DNA from: Gossypium raimondii
Taxonomy: Eukaryota > Streptophyta > Magnoliopsida > Malvales > Malvaceae
Length of the DNA stretch: 64,000 nucleotides
Assembly: GCF_025698545.1 (NCBI RefSeq)
Contig: NC_068571.1
Location: forward strand, 41,325,733 to 41,389,732
Direction: 5' to 3'
Both the position numbers and the translations under genes were made by a program. Positions within the stretch are counted from its first letter, which is position 1; every line of letters begins with the position of its first letter. Below are positions 24,990 to 35,329 of the stretch, one piece after another. Below the pieces are notes generated by a model, which saw only the letters and a program-made list of their open reading frames with translations, did not search any database and had not been told where the DNA came from.

Positions 24990-26068
24990 TGCACCTATTA
25001 ATTAATAGTATAGCTACAGTGAGCAAAGATATCGTTCCCACGAAAACTAAAAGTACTAGTAATTATTGTCTTTCTATTATTTACCCGAATAAATCGAGTG
25101 ATTGATTAAAAACTAAAACAACTAAATTAATTAACTACGAACATGATAAAGAACAATTCAGGAAAACAAACGATTAACAACTAAGAAGCTAAACAATACC
25201 TAGGAAAGTATTCACTTAGACTTCACCTGTCACTATCAATCTAAATTACACAATTTCTTCACTTAGTATCTTGATCCGTAGAAATCCCTAAATTATGCTA
25301 ATATCTCTTTCAAGAGTAAAAACAACTGACTCTAGGTTGATTAATTGAAATTTCTTTCTAATTAAAACCTCTATTATTGCATTAACTTGATTTATGGATT
25401 CCTCTATTAGATTTTACTCTAATTCGATAGATTTATGTCATCCTATTTCTAGGATTGCATGCAACTCCACTCAATTACGAAAGATCTACTCTTAAACAGG
25501 GTGTATTCCTCCTCTGATTTAAGCACACCAAATATAGATCAATAATCTAGAAATATCAAACCAAGAAGTAAGCACACATAATTGAGAACAAGATCTAATT
25601 GTTTATTGTGTAAAATAAAAATCAAAAGACATAATTCATCATAGGGTTCATCTCCCCTAAGTATTTAGAAAATTAATTCATGCTTGCAAATAGAAACATC
25701 CCAGAGATAGTATAACCGAAAAAATAAAGAAACTCATGATAATCTCCTAAGAAATTAACTGGGAGTCTTCAATCTTGACGGAAATATGCTTCAGAATTGG
25801 CTTCAATGGTGTTTTTTGAGTTGTACTCTTGAATATTCTATGACGGCTCTCTCCTATCTTCTTATTTTTGTTATATACACGTCTTAGAATGCCCAGAAAA
25901 CCTAAAAATTACGTTTTCCGCTATTCAAAGTACAAATCCATGCAATCGACATGGCCTACCACACACCTGGGTGGGTTACACAATCGCTTGGCCAGGTCAT
26001 GTGGAATGGGTTAGTCTGTGTGGCTCCTGTAGCTTGCTCTAATTTTCCAATTTTCGCTTGTTTTTCAC
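24990..26068 (+). mobile_element. Left part of a non-coding TE interrupted by the plant-mobile-domain MULE
   Basis: The start carries GGCAAGTGCACCTATTAAT, AGTATAGCTACAGTGAGCAA and ATATCGTTCCCACGA, a word series I recognise from large plant Gypsy-like or LARD elements. The sequence runs without coding potential to the MULE target site at 26069 and appears to resume at 33739. Family assignment is from memory and tentative. Confidence 0.45.
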
Positions 26069-26077
26069 TCATTTTTC
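26069..26077. repeat. Left 9-bp target-site duplication of the MULE
   Basis: TCATTTTTC immediately precedes the left terminus GGGCAATTTACC. The identical word follows the right terminus at 33730-33738. Nine bases is the normal MULE duplication length. Confidence 0.92.
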
Positions 26078-26260
26078 GGGCAATTTACCTAAAAAAGCCG
26101 TTTTTTTTCAAAATTTACCGAAATGGGCCGATTTTTTTATTATTTACCGGAATGGTCCATTTTCCGGGAAATCGCGTCCACGTCAGCGCGATGTCAGAGT
26201 ACGTGTCAGGACATCGCGTCCACGTTAGCAGGTCGCGCTGACGTGGACGCGATGTCCCCC
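26078..26260. repeat. Left terminal inverted repeat of the PMD-MULE
   Basis: The sequence from GGGCAATTTACC through ATGGTCCATTTTCCGGGAAA to the CGCGTCCACGTCAGCGCG palindromes is mirrored at 33550-33729. Differences are small indels and substitutions, and the inner halves differ in the number of palindromic GC-rich units. Confidence 0.85.
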
Positions 26261-26529
26261 GTGCCCCAACGGTCAAAAATTTGACCGTTGCCCCCCCAAC
26301 GGTAAAAAAAAACTATAAAACCCCCACCCCTTTTTTTTTCACAAACAAATCCTATCTCAATTTCCTTCCAAAATCCTCTCAATTTCCTTCCAAAATCCTC
26401 TCAATTTCATTCCAAAAATCTCTCAAATCTATATTAAATTTCAATTTCCCCTCAATTTCATTTTTTTAAAATAATTTCAAAATTTTTTTATATTTTTTTA
26501 AAATAATTTTAATTTTTATATTTTCATCA

Positions 26530-28671
26530 ATGGCGGATCATTGATTCGTCTTGATAGAAATCACATATCGGTGGAGCAAATGAAAATGGTAAGTATTAAA
26601 TTTAAATTTTAAATATTATTTAAGATATTTTTATTTATGTATTTTAGAAAATTATTAATTTATTATTTGTTATAAAAGTCGAAGATCGGGTATTGGAATG
26701 CACTATCCGAATATGCATGGTCCTCCATCACCGTTAGTAGAGAACTACCGGTGAAGCGGGTTTTTGCGATGGCGACGATAGGTAGGGATGCAAGTTGGAG
26801 CCGAAATTGATCGGTCGTTGATGGAGAGGTGGAGACCGGACTTTACATTTCATCTTCCATTTGGTGAGTGCACTATCACTTTAGAAGATGTCCATCTGCA
26901 ATTGGGATTGCGGTGGGCGGGCACCCGATCATCGGGCCGCCCAATCTAGCAATTGGGAGGCGGTGTGCTCTGAGCTTTTGGCTTATTAGGATAAAATGGA
27001 TGGAGGTAAGGTGGAGATTGGCTGGTTACGTGCCACCTTTCCCGATCCGAATGCAAATTCAACCGAAATTGAAAGAATCCGATATGCTCGATCATACATT
27101 CTTCAAATAATTGGAGGTTATCTGATGCCCGACACGTCACGGAGCCGTGTACATCTAAGGTGGCTGCTAAAACTCGTTGATTTTAGAGGAGCCGGTGAAT
27201 TTAGTTGGGGGTCTGCCGTCTTGGCAACATTATATCGGGAGATGTGCGGGGCGACGCGACCAAGGAGAGCAAACATTAGAGGTTGCCTGTCACTACTGCA
27301 ATCATGGGCACAGTTTCGCTTTCCATTTCTATGTCCTCGAGTGAACCACCCACATAGATTCCCACTCGTAACGAGGTAAATTTTATATTACATTTTGGAA
27401 TTGTTATGTAGATTTTGTAAGAATAAAAGTATGCTAAAAATTTATTTAATTAGGTGGAACCATCCGGCAAGTTATCGTGGATTACTGTCTGAACTTGAAG
27501 ATATACGACTTCTATTGGAGCAACGGTCAGAAGCAGAAGTAAGTATTATTGCAAATAGATATTTCCATACATTCGTTAGTGGGACCGATATATAGTATTT
27601 AGTATTATGTATATAACTGATATTTCTATCATGTTCATGTAGTTTCAATGGACACCATACGAGGATCCGGCAATTCGAGCAGTAATCCCGGAAGAGTTTT
27701 TACAAAATCTGAACGCTTGGCACGCAAAAGTGGTGTTGATCAACTATGCAACTGTAGAGCCCCACCAGACAGACAGAGTCCTACGACAGTTTGGATGTAG
27801 ACAATCGATTCCTGCGGACCCTGAGGTGTTTGACGATCACCACAAAATCGACCTTCGGCTTTTAGGTATGGATTGGCCTAGATACTGGTCAGAGTACACG
27901 TAAATGTGGGAAAATCGGCATGAATATCTACCTACTCGGGAAGAAATCATCGTTCCGGAGTTAGCGTGCGTTCCAGAATACATGTCATGGTTTAGGATCC
28001 ATGGGAAGCCGTATTTACTTATGCCAGAGGAGAGGCAACGGCAATTACGTCTCGGAAGAGGAAGGCGCGGGCCTCTAAATCCAAGACGAGAAGACTTCGA
28101 AGGCAGCCCCTCAACGAGGCCCAGACAGTCACCCGACGCATCATCAGCAGGCATGCAATCACCGGCCCTAACAAGAGCACCGACGCAGTCACCTGACGCA
28201 GCAATTCAACAGATGATACCGACGCAATCGCCTTTCCCTATGATGCCATGTGTGTTTCCTAGCCCTTATATGTACCTTAACCCGTACATGTATCCTTTTT
28301 CGAATCCTATGGCAGGTTGGAGCCAAATGCCCGGATCAGCTCCATTTCCTGTTATGCCGAGCGAACCACCGATAACTAGGGCAGCGGCGCAGGAGGGGTC
28401 GCAAGGGGGGCCATCGGGGAGCTCTCCTTTTTACCAATCGCCAGCAACGCATGACTTTCAAACACCGTCTCCGTTCATGATGCAAACACCTCCACATACA
28501 CTATTCTTTGAAGGTGGATCATCGTCCCAAGTCCGACAACCAGACGCCGAACCAGAAGAACAACAATCACCACCGGAGGAAGAACAACCGCCGCCAGAAG
28601 CTAGAGGAAGGAGGAATCCGGTAGCAGAATCATTAATCGCCGCCATGTGGAACCGAATCCCCCAGTCATAG
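26530..28671 (+). pseudogene. Plant mobile domain (PMD; MAIN/MAIL-like) gene, TE-borne, broken
   Basis: PMD proteins are plant-specific. Host members (MAIN, MAIL1) act in nuclear silencing and genome stability, and many copies ride on TEs. The start is the ATG at 26530, where a one-base loss shifts the frame after three codons. Exon 1 ends at 26588 (GTAAGT). Exon 2 (26679-27375) has more indels before 26990. It then reads cleanly: EIGWLRATFPDPNANSTEIE, SYILQIIGGYLMPDTSRSRV, HLRWLLKLVDFRGAGEFSWG, SLLQSWAQFRFPFL. Exon 3 (27454-27539) gives WNHPASYRGLLSELEDIRLL. Exon 4 starts near 27643 with FQWTPYEDPAIRAVIPEEFL, meets an in-frame TAA at 27901, then runs open to 28671 through a Pro/Ser/Gln/Glu-rich tail. 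Databases often mislabel this family as 'phosphatase 7 long form homolog'. Confidence 0.88.
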
Positions 28672-28825
28672 ACATTGATTACCGTATTAAAATTTATTAT
28701 TTGATGTAATGAAATAGAAGTTTATTTGATGTAATACGCATAGAAATTTTCCTGAGTTATTTTGATATTATTTGATATAATAAAATAGAAGTTCTATTTG
28801 ATGTAAAAAAAAGTAATTTATTTCA

Positions 28826-30045
28826 TACCTAACATTAACCTAATTTAATTAAAAACCCTAACACTAACCTAATTTAATTAAAAACCTAACCTAATTTAAA
28901 TAAAAACCCTAACCCTAAACTTAATTTAATTAAAACCCTAACCTTAACCTAATTTATTTAAAAACCCTAACCCTAACCTAATTTAATTAAAAACCCGACC
29001 CTACCTAATTTAATTAAAAACCCTAACCTTACCTAATTTAATTAAAACCCTAACCTTAACCTAATTTAACCCTAACCCTAACCCTAACCTAATTTAATTA
29101 AAACCCTAACATTAACCTAATTTAATTAAAACCCTAACCTTAACCTAATTTAATTAAAACCCTAACCCTAACCTAATTTAATTAAAAACCCTAACCCTAA
29201 CCTAATTTAATTAAAAACCCTAACCCTAAACCTAATTTAATTAAAAACCCTAACCTAACCTAATTTAATTAAAACCCTAACCCTAACCTAATTTAATTAA
29301 AACCCTAACCTTAACCTAATTTAATTAAAACCCTAACCCTACCCTAATTTAATTAAAAACCCTAACCCTACCCTAATTTAATTAAAACCCTAACCTTAAC
29401 CTAATTTAATTAAAAATCCTAACCCTAAACCTAATTTAATTAAAACCCTAACCATAACCTAATTTATTTAAAAATCCTAACCCTAACCTAATTTAATTAA
29501 AAACCCTAACCCTACCCTAATTTAATTAAAACCCTAACCTTACCCTAATTTAATTAAAACCCTAACCTTAACCTAATTTAACCCTAACCCTAACCTAATT
29601 TAATTAAAACCCTAACCTTAACCTAATTTAATTAAAAACCCTAACCCTACCCTAATTTAATTAAAACTCTAACCTTACCCTAATTTAATTAAAAACCCTA
29701 ACCTTAACCTAATTTAACCCTAACCTAACCTAATTTAATTAAAACCCTAACCTTAACCTAATTTAATTAAAACCCTAACCTTAACCTAATTTATTTAAAA
29801 CCCTAACCCTAACCTAATTTAATTAAAAACCCTAACCCTACCCTAATTTAATTAAAAACCCTAACCTTACCCTAATTTAATTAAAACCCTAACCCTAACC
29901 TAATTTAATTAAAAACCATAACCTTAACCTAATTTAATTAAAAACCTAACCCTACCCTAATTTAATTAAAACCCTAACCTAATTTATTTAAAAACCTAAC
30001 CTAATTTATTTAAAACCCTAACCTAATTTATTTAAAACCATAACA
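28826..30045. repeat. Telomere-like minisatellite with a unit of about 27 bp
   Basis: Roughly forty to forty-five units of CCTAATTTAATTAAAA followed by ACCCTAACCCTA or ACCCTAACCTTA, with lengths near 22-30 bp. Each unit therefore joins one to three plant telomere-type words (AAACCCTA) to an AT spacer holding a TTTAATTAAA palindrome. A few spots show runs of pure CCCTAA (near 29070 and 29580). It lies between the 3' ends of the two convergent genes of the MULE, so it is internal to the element. Confidence 0.93.
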
Positions 30046-30312
30046 TAATTTTACCTAATTTGATAATCTTACTAACCATTAACACACTTTTTTGGGCTTA
30101 ATAATTTTACATAATTTGATAAATTTACTAACCATTAACAAAAGTTATTGGGCTTAATAATTTTACATAGTTTTATATAATGTTAGATTTGGTAAAATGT
30201 TTTGAATGGTACTAACAATTAAGAAATTAAAGTAATTTGATAATTTTACTAACAATTATCACAATTATCAATTAATAATTGAATAAAACTATAATTTTTT
30301 CTACAATTACAT

Positions 30313-33185
30313 TCAACTATTGCGATTAGGGCATGATCGACTTGTATGGTCTGGGTTCTTACACCATCCGCACAACTTCTGTTGACTGGTTCGCTCACGG
30401 ATATCCATATTGTTCCGTATTCTAGTGGAGCAAGGTCGACCCTTCGGCTTGCGACGTAATTTTCTATCCGGTAACAGCTTAAAAGGAGCAAGAGATACGG
30501 GCGGCCACTTACGTTCATCTGGGACCGGTGGGAAAACGTGTCTCCATACGTTGTACATGTTTTCTAATTTGTACACTTCGTCCACATAACTCAGCGGATC
30601 CAGACGGAGTTTTTGACAAGCTGCAATAACATGAGCGCATGGATAACGAAGTGCATCAAACTTTCCACAGTCACACGTCTTGTTTCGTAAGTGTACACGA
30701 TATTGCCCGCCAACAACACCTTGGTGCGGTCTGTCAAACTCCGTCACGCGAAACCATAAATTGTCTCGATCGTGCAACACCGTGTGCATGATGTTTGCCC
30801 TCGCCTTCGCCTTGTTAATTTCTTGAACCACCTTACTGCACCATACATGGCCACCCTGCATCTGGCCTGCATAAGTTGCTGCTCGCTTTGGAAATAGCGC
30901 CGCCAAACGGAAATATGTCTCATGCACAACCGATGTTATCGGTAGATGGCGCGTTCTTTTAAGAACAGAATTTATGCATTCTGCCAGGTTCGACGTCATA
31001 TGGCCATATCGTAGGCCTCCGTCGTATGCTTGTGCCCACTGTTCGAAACGTATGTTACAAAGGTAGTCCGCCCCTTCTTCGTTTTGGGATCGTAAAATTG
31101 CCAAAATCTCGTGAAAACGATCTTTATTTATTTCATACCCTGGCAATATAAGTTCATAGTGAATATTTTATACCACTTCTACCAATAAAACTAAGGCAAA
31201 TTGAAAAACGAAATAATACAGTTATAGAGTAAATACCCATATTGGTCACTTGTCGTCGTTCGCTCTTAGATGGATATTGCCTGTAGTAGTTCGAAGCAAC
31301 GTGTCTTAGGCAATATCTATGGTGTGTGCGCTGCCACAAGCTTCCCTCTCGATCAAATGCAGCTAGTATATCGGTGCCTCGGTCTGAAATAATGTAAATA
31401 TTAGGTTGGGGGCACACATGCCTCCTTAACCTAGAGAGGAAGAAATCCCAGTCATCAGACGACTCCCCCGGTGTTATTGCAAATGCAATTGGAAGAATTC
31501 TCCCACCGCCGTCCTGTGCCACTGCAACCAATAGCCGATGAGTATACCTACCGAACATGAAGGTACCGTCAATTTGTACCAATGGCTTGCAGTATGGAAA
31601 TGCGTCTCGACATTGCTTAAAGGTCCAAAATAGGCGTTTGAACACTTGGCATCCACGTAGCAATCGATCGTTGTAGTACGTATTTTTCGTTTCAAGGTCT
31701 GTGATGGCACCTGGGACGTATCTCTCTAGCACCTGACACCACTGCCATATTTCATTATATGAGGCGTCCCACCCACTATGCATCTTCTCCAACGCCTTTT
31801 GCTTAGATATCCACGCCTTGCGGTAAGAGGGCGTGTACCCCATTTGGCTACGGATATTGGCAATTATCACCAGCACTGAAGTCCTAGGATCTGCTTTTAT
31901 CGTGGGCAGTATCAAGCTAGCCAACATAGCTGAATCCATTTTGGGATGATCTTGTGAAACACCTACAGAGGGAGTACATTAAATAATACAACATGGCAAA
32001 CTAAAATTATTATTCAGATACATTCAATGCTATACCTGTAGCACATGTATGTGGACCTTTGTACTTTTTTATCTCCCACAACCCTGTCCTTTTCCTTAAC
32101 GAGGCGACGATTTTCCATGAACATGTGCCGTCTTGCACCTCACACTTCGCCTCAAACTTATCAGATTTTGATTTCACGATGTGGTAATTAACGTCGTTTT
32201 TGATGCTATGCTGTTTCAAAGCACCAATAAAACAATCCTTATTGGTAAACTGATTACCAACTTCAAGTTCACCGAAATCTACCCCCAAACTTGTACGATC
32301 GCGAAACCGGTGTGGTAGATCTGGAAACTCTAACGCATCATCTGCTGCCAGATCGACATTATGCATGTGGGCTGGAGGTGAGTATGCTCTGAATCGTGAA
32401 TTTTCTTCATCATCTGAACTCCTTTCACCACCTTCACCTTCTGTTGGAATAGGCTCTAGTTCAGAAAATAATCCCACCTCTGCACCATCCGGCCTGGGCT
32501 CTCGAGGTGGATCCACATCGGAGTCATCTTCTAACCCACAATCATCTGCAGCGTACGACGTCCCCTTATCGGTTGATGTCGTAGGTAGTATATCATCCCT
32601 TCTTCTTGGCATTTGATAACGTCCCCAATTAGATGTAGATTGCCATCTACTAGAACTTGATGCAGTTCCCCAGTACGTATTTCCAGCGTCAAACGTCGAG
32701 CCACCGACGTACATGTCCCATCCACCGACAGAGTGCCTTGCGGGGGATGTGCATTCGACACCGCTACCGAACATGGGCTGTTCCGTGTTTTGTAACCCAC
32801 TAACCGAGTGTCGGTCAGGGGTCGTGTATACATCTCGAACACCGGACGAAGTACATTAGTTGGCGACATAAATTGTACATATAACTCAATATAAGTTGCT
32901 CCGCTACCAAGATGAGTCTGCACCATTGCCTCCAAGCTACGAGCACCTTTTATGTCGAGCGAGTCATATGTCACCGGATCAACACAAGAACAAAATCGAT
33001 CGTGATTGATGAACTTTCATTGGCGTCGTTCAAGATTTTACGCCTAATTATTTTACTAAGTTCATCAAATCTATGTTCGGTTAAATGACAAGAGTAACCG
33101 TATTCTCCGACAAAAAAACAACACCATTCTCGGTGTGGCAGACCTCGCCATCGTAGTAAATAACAGCACTAATACATTCACTCAT
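30313..33185 (-). pseudogene. MuDR/MURA-type MULE transposase, N-terminus frameshifted
   Basis: This is the DDE-type transposase of the PMD-MULE. The start is the ATG at 33185 (MSECISAVIYYDGEVC). Two or more frameshifts (about 33080 and 32990) precede MTYDSLDIKGARSLEA, and another lies near 32780 before SPARHSVGGWDMYVGG. After that the frame is clean: the MuDR N-terminal DNA-binding-like region (LEVGNQFTNKDCFIGALKQH; KCEVQDGTCSWKIVASLRKR), an intron at 32035-31963, then exon 31962-31237 with the first Asp (PLVQIDGTFMFGRYTHRLLV) and second Asp (IYIISDRGTDILAAF). An intron at 31236-31140 follows. Exon 31139-30313 holds NLAECINSVLK, a SWIM zinc finger (CDCGKFDALRYPCAH) and a CCHC knuckle (CGWCKNPDHTSRSC). 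The catalytic and zinc motifs look intact; only the N-terminal frame is broken. Confidence 0.92.
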
Positions 33186-33280
33186 TTTGAAACTCTTACT
33201 TTCTTAGCCTCTCTAAAATGTTTCTGCTATGACTTATGCATTCTAAGAACATTTTCGCCTAATTTATAGCCTCATTAAAC

Positions 33281-33480
33281 TTGTTATCAGAGCAAAATCG
33301 CGTCCACAGTAGCGATTTTATACTATTTGCTCAGAAATGTCAAAAAAAAATTATTTCTTACATGACCAACTGTAGCGAAATCGCGTCCACGAGGGCACGA
33401 TTTCATAATTTCTTCTCAATTAGCATCCTCGAGGGCGCGATTTTATACTATTTGACCAGAAACGTCAACTCGAAATAATT
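33281..33480. repeat. Palindromic AAATCGCGTCC/GGGCGCGATTT units inside the right MULE end
   Basis: At least three imperfect palindromes of the type AAATCGCGTCCACGAGGGCG followed by CGATTT occur at a spacing of about 75 bp, each followed by a similar AT-rich linker (TACTATTTGACCAGAAA). They resemble the GC-rich palindromes in the TIRs and are probably subterminal repeats of the element. Confidence 0.6.
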
Positions 33481-33549
33481 TATTCCGGGACCCCTAAACT
33501 CTAAAAAGCCTACACCCTAAACCCTAAAAGCCAAAAAAACCGAACGTGA

Positions 33550-33729
33550 AATCAACGTCAAAATCGCGTCCCCGAGAACGCGCTACGTGGCAGGACATCG
33601 CGTCCACGTCAGCGCGACCTGCTGACGTGGACGCGATTTCCCGAAAAATGGACCATTCCGATAAATAATCAAAAAATTGGCCCATTTCGGTAAATTTAAA
33701 AAAAAACGGCTTTTTTAGGTAAATTGCCC
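33550..33729. repeat. Right terminal inverted repeat of the PMD-MULE
   Basis: Its complement begins GGGCAATTTACCTAAAAAAG and continues CCGAAATGGGCC and AATGGTCCATTTTTCGGGAA, matching the left end closely. It ends at 33729, directly followed by the target duplication. Confidence 0.88.
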
Positions 33730-33738
33730 TCATTTTTC
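33730..33738. repeat. Right 9-bp target-site duplication of the MULE
   Basis: TCATTTTTC, identical to 26069-26077. It defines the insertion site in the older element, whose sequence resumes at 33739. Confidence 0.92.
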
Positions 33739-34383
33739 TCCCAAATGCTCTATTAAGAATCAAAACATGAATTTAAAGGATTATAAGTATAAAATTCACA
33801 ATTATCATCGAATAATCACCCAAAAATGCATTAAGGATGAAGTTAAAATATGTTACTTTTAGCCAATGGAAAAAGATAAGTGATCAAGCATCCTCTTAAT
33901 GGAACCAATAGGGTTACTCACAATGCCCATTGTAGTGGGCACTTCAAGGCCCACTTGGGTAGTTTTAGTTGCGGGTTCTTCTTCCTTGTCATTGTTAGAA
34001 TTATCTGTAGGGTTAGTAGAAATGTGCTTTCACTCAAGCCATTTTGATGAAAATTTGAGCTCAACAATAGTTCTCTTAAGATGTTCATTGTCTCGAACAA
34101 GTTTTGGATTTTTCTTTACAAGTATTTGAAAATTCAAAGAAGGGAATGGTAGAAGATACTTAGCATGAACTTTTGTAGAGTGTTTGACTACCTCATCATA
34201 GACAATATCATAGACAAACTCCACTATTTCTACTCCCTTCTTGATTAACATAGCATCTTTCTTGCTGATAACATCCCTTTCATTGTTTGCAACCAGTTTT
34301 TTGTGGCAATGATAAATAAAGTAGCATAGGTAGTGGGTAAGGGATGAGGCATGGATGTTATCCTTTACTAACCATGAAAGACA
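33739..34383 (-). mobile_element. Resumed host TE and a retroelement-type ORF fragment
   Basis: 33739-33870 has the AT-rich look of the end of the interrupted element. From 34383 to about 33900 the minus strand reads VTCLSWLVKDNIHASSLTHY, LCYFIYHCHKKLVANNERDV, KKDAMLIKKGVEIVEFVYDI, HAKYLLPFPSLNFQI. This is the kind of sequence found in the 'putative plant transposon protein' ORFs of Malvaceae retroelements. It begins abruptly at the Copia LTR edge at 34384 and degenerates after about 34030. I infer it was cut by the Copia insertion. Confidence 0.5.
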
Positions 34384-34844
34384 TGTAACAAGCTGTAAAA
34401 ACAAGATCTGATATAAAACTTTATTACCCAGGATCTATCATGTCAAATCATCAATAATAAAACTAAATGTGGAAGCATACCTAGATCCATTGATTTCTTG
34501 AAATCTTCGATCTTATTATTTTGATCTTTCAAATTAGCACATAAGTAATTTAAAGAATGTGGTTCTCTCTTTTCTAAACATGGGATATTAGAAAAGTTAC
34601 ATATGTGTAATTTGGGGACCATAACTCGATATATAACTTTTGCACATTAATCTTAATTTCTAATTAGCCCATCATTAATTAGAAATTAGTTACTAGAGTA
34701 TCTACACATATTTGGCACATACTTTATTTAATAACTAAAGTCTAATAAACCTTAACCAAATTAGATCACTTTTAACTTGGGCTAATATTTTATGATAACA
34801 TGTAATTACTATTATTATATATGTGATGTCCATATTTTCCAACA
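34384..34844 (-). repeat. 3' LTR of the Copia element
   Basis: Direct repeat partner of 39968-40438. Ends TG...CA on the minus strand. Compared with the 5' LTR it shows scattered substitutions and small indels. Confidence 0.9.
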
Positions 34845-35329
34845 ATCCCCACTTAGACCACACATATATATATATTAATTACTCTATAATTACATGTCAT
34901 TATATAATCTTATGAGCTCAAAACTTTACTATCATATCCAAAAGGTATTCCAAACAATCGCGTCTATTAATTATGTTAACATAGAACAAAAGTGACTTTT
35001 GTTACATATGTCATAAATAAATCCATCTCTAATAATGTATATTAACATAACCAAATGACAGAGATCAAGTATAGATGTGTAGCATGGAAATTACATGCAA
35101 TGTGATCTAAACATTTCTATTTCAACTAGTCCACCCTAGTTTTAGTAAGACCAAATTCTACTAAAATTAGAGTGTGAATAAACTAAATAAACTTTATTTA
35201 TGCAGAAAATATTTGTAATATCCGTAAACTAAAATAACTGAAAAATGTGTCTATAACAGAAAAACATTTAAAATTATAAACTCCCACTAAAACTGAATAT
35301 CATGACATGTCATTACACCCATATGAACA

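Larger units (their letters stand above)
26078..33729. mobile_element. 7.65-kb Mutator-like element carrying a plant-mobile-domain gene and a transposase gene
   Basis: The element is bounded by long inverted repeats, both beginning GGGCAATTTACCTAAAAAAG when read inward, and by a perfect 9-bp target duplication. Inside, in order: left TIR with GC-rich ATCGCGTCCACGTCAGCG palindromes; a spliced plant-mobile-domain (PMD) gene on the plus strand (26530-28671); a 1.2-kb telomere-like minisatellite; a MuDR-type transposase gene on the minus strand (33185-30313); a second patch of GCGCGATTT palindromes; and the right TIR. The two genes converge on the satellite. Linkage of PMD genes with MULEs is already documented in plants. 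Both genes are broken, so the element could move only with outside help. It sits inside another TE. Confidence 0.93.

Noticed and set aside
28826..30045. True telomere or chromosome end
   Set aside because: The units are mixed with a TTTAATTAAA spacer and lie inside a MULE bounded by TIRs and a target duplication, so this is an internal minisatellite.
28826..30045. CRISPR-like repeat array
   Set aside because: There are no unique spacers, and the window is clearly a plant nuclear genome.
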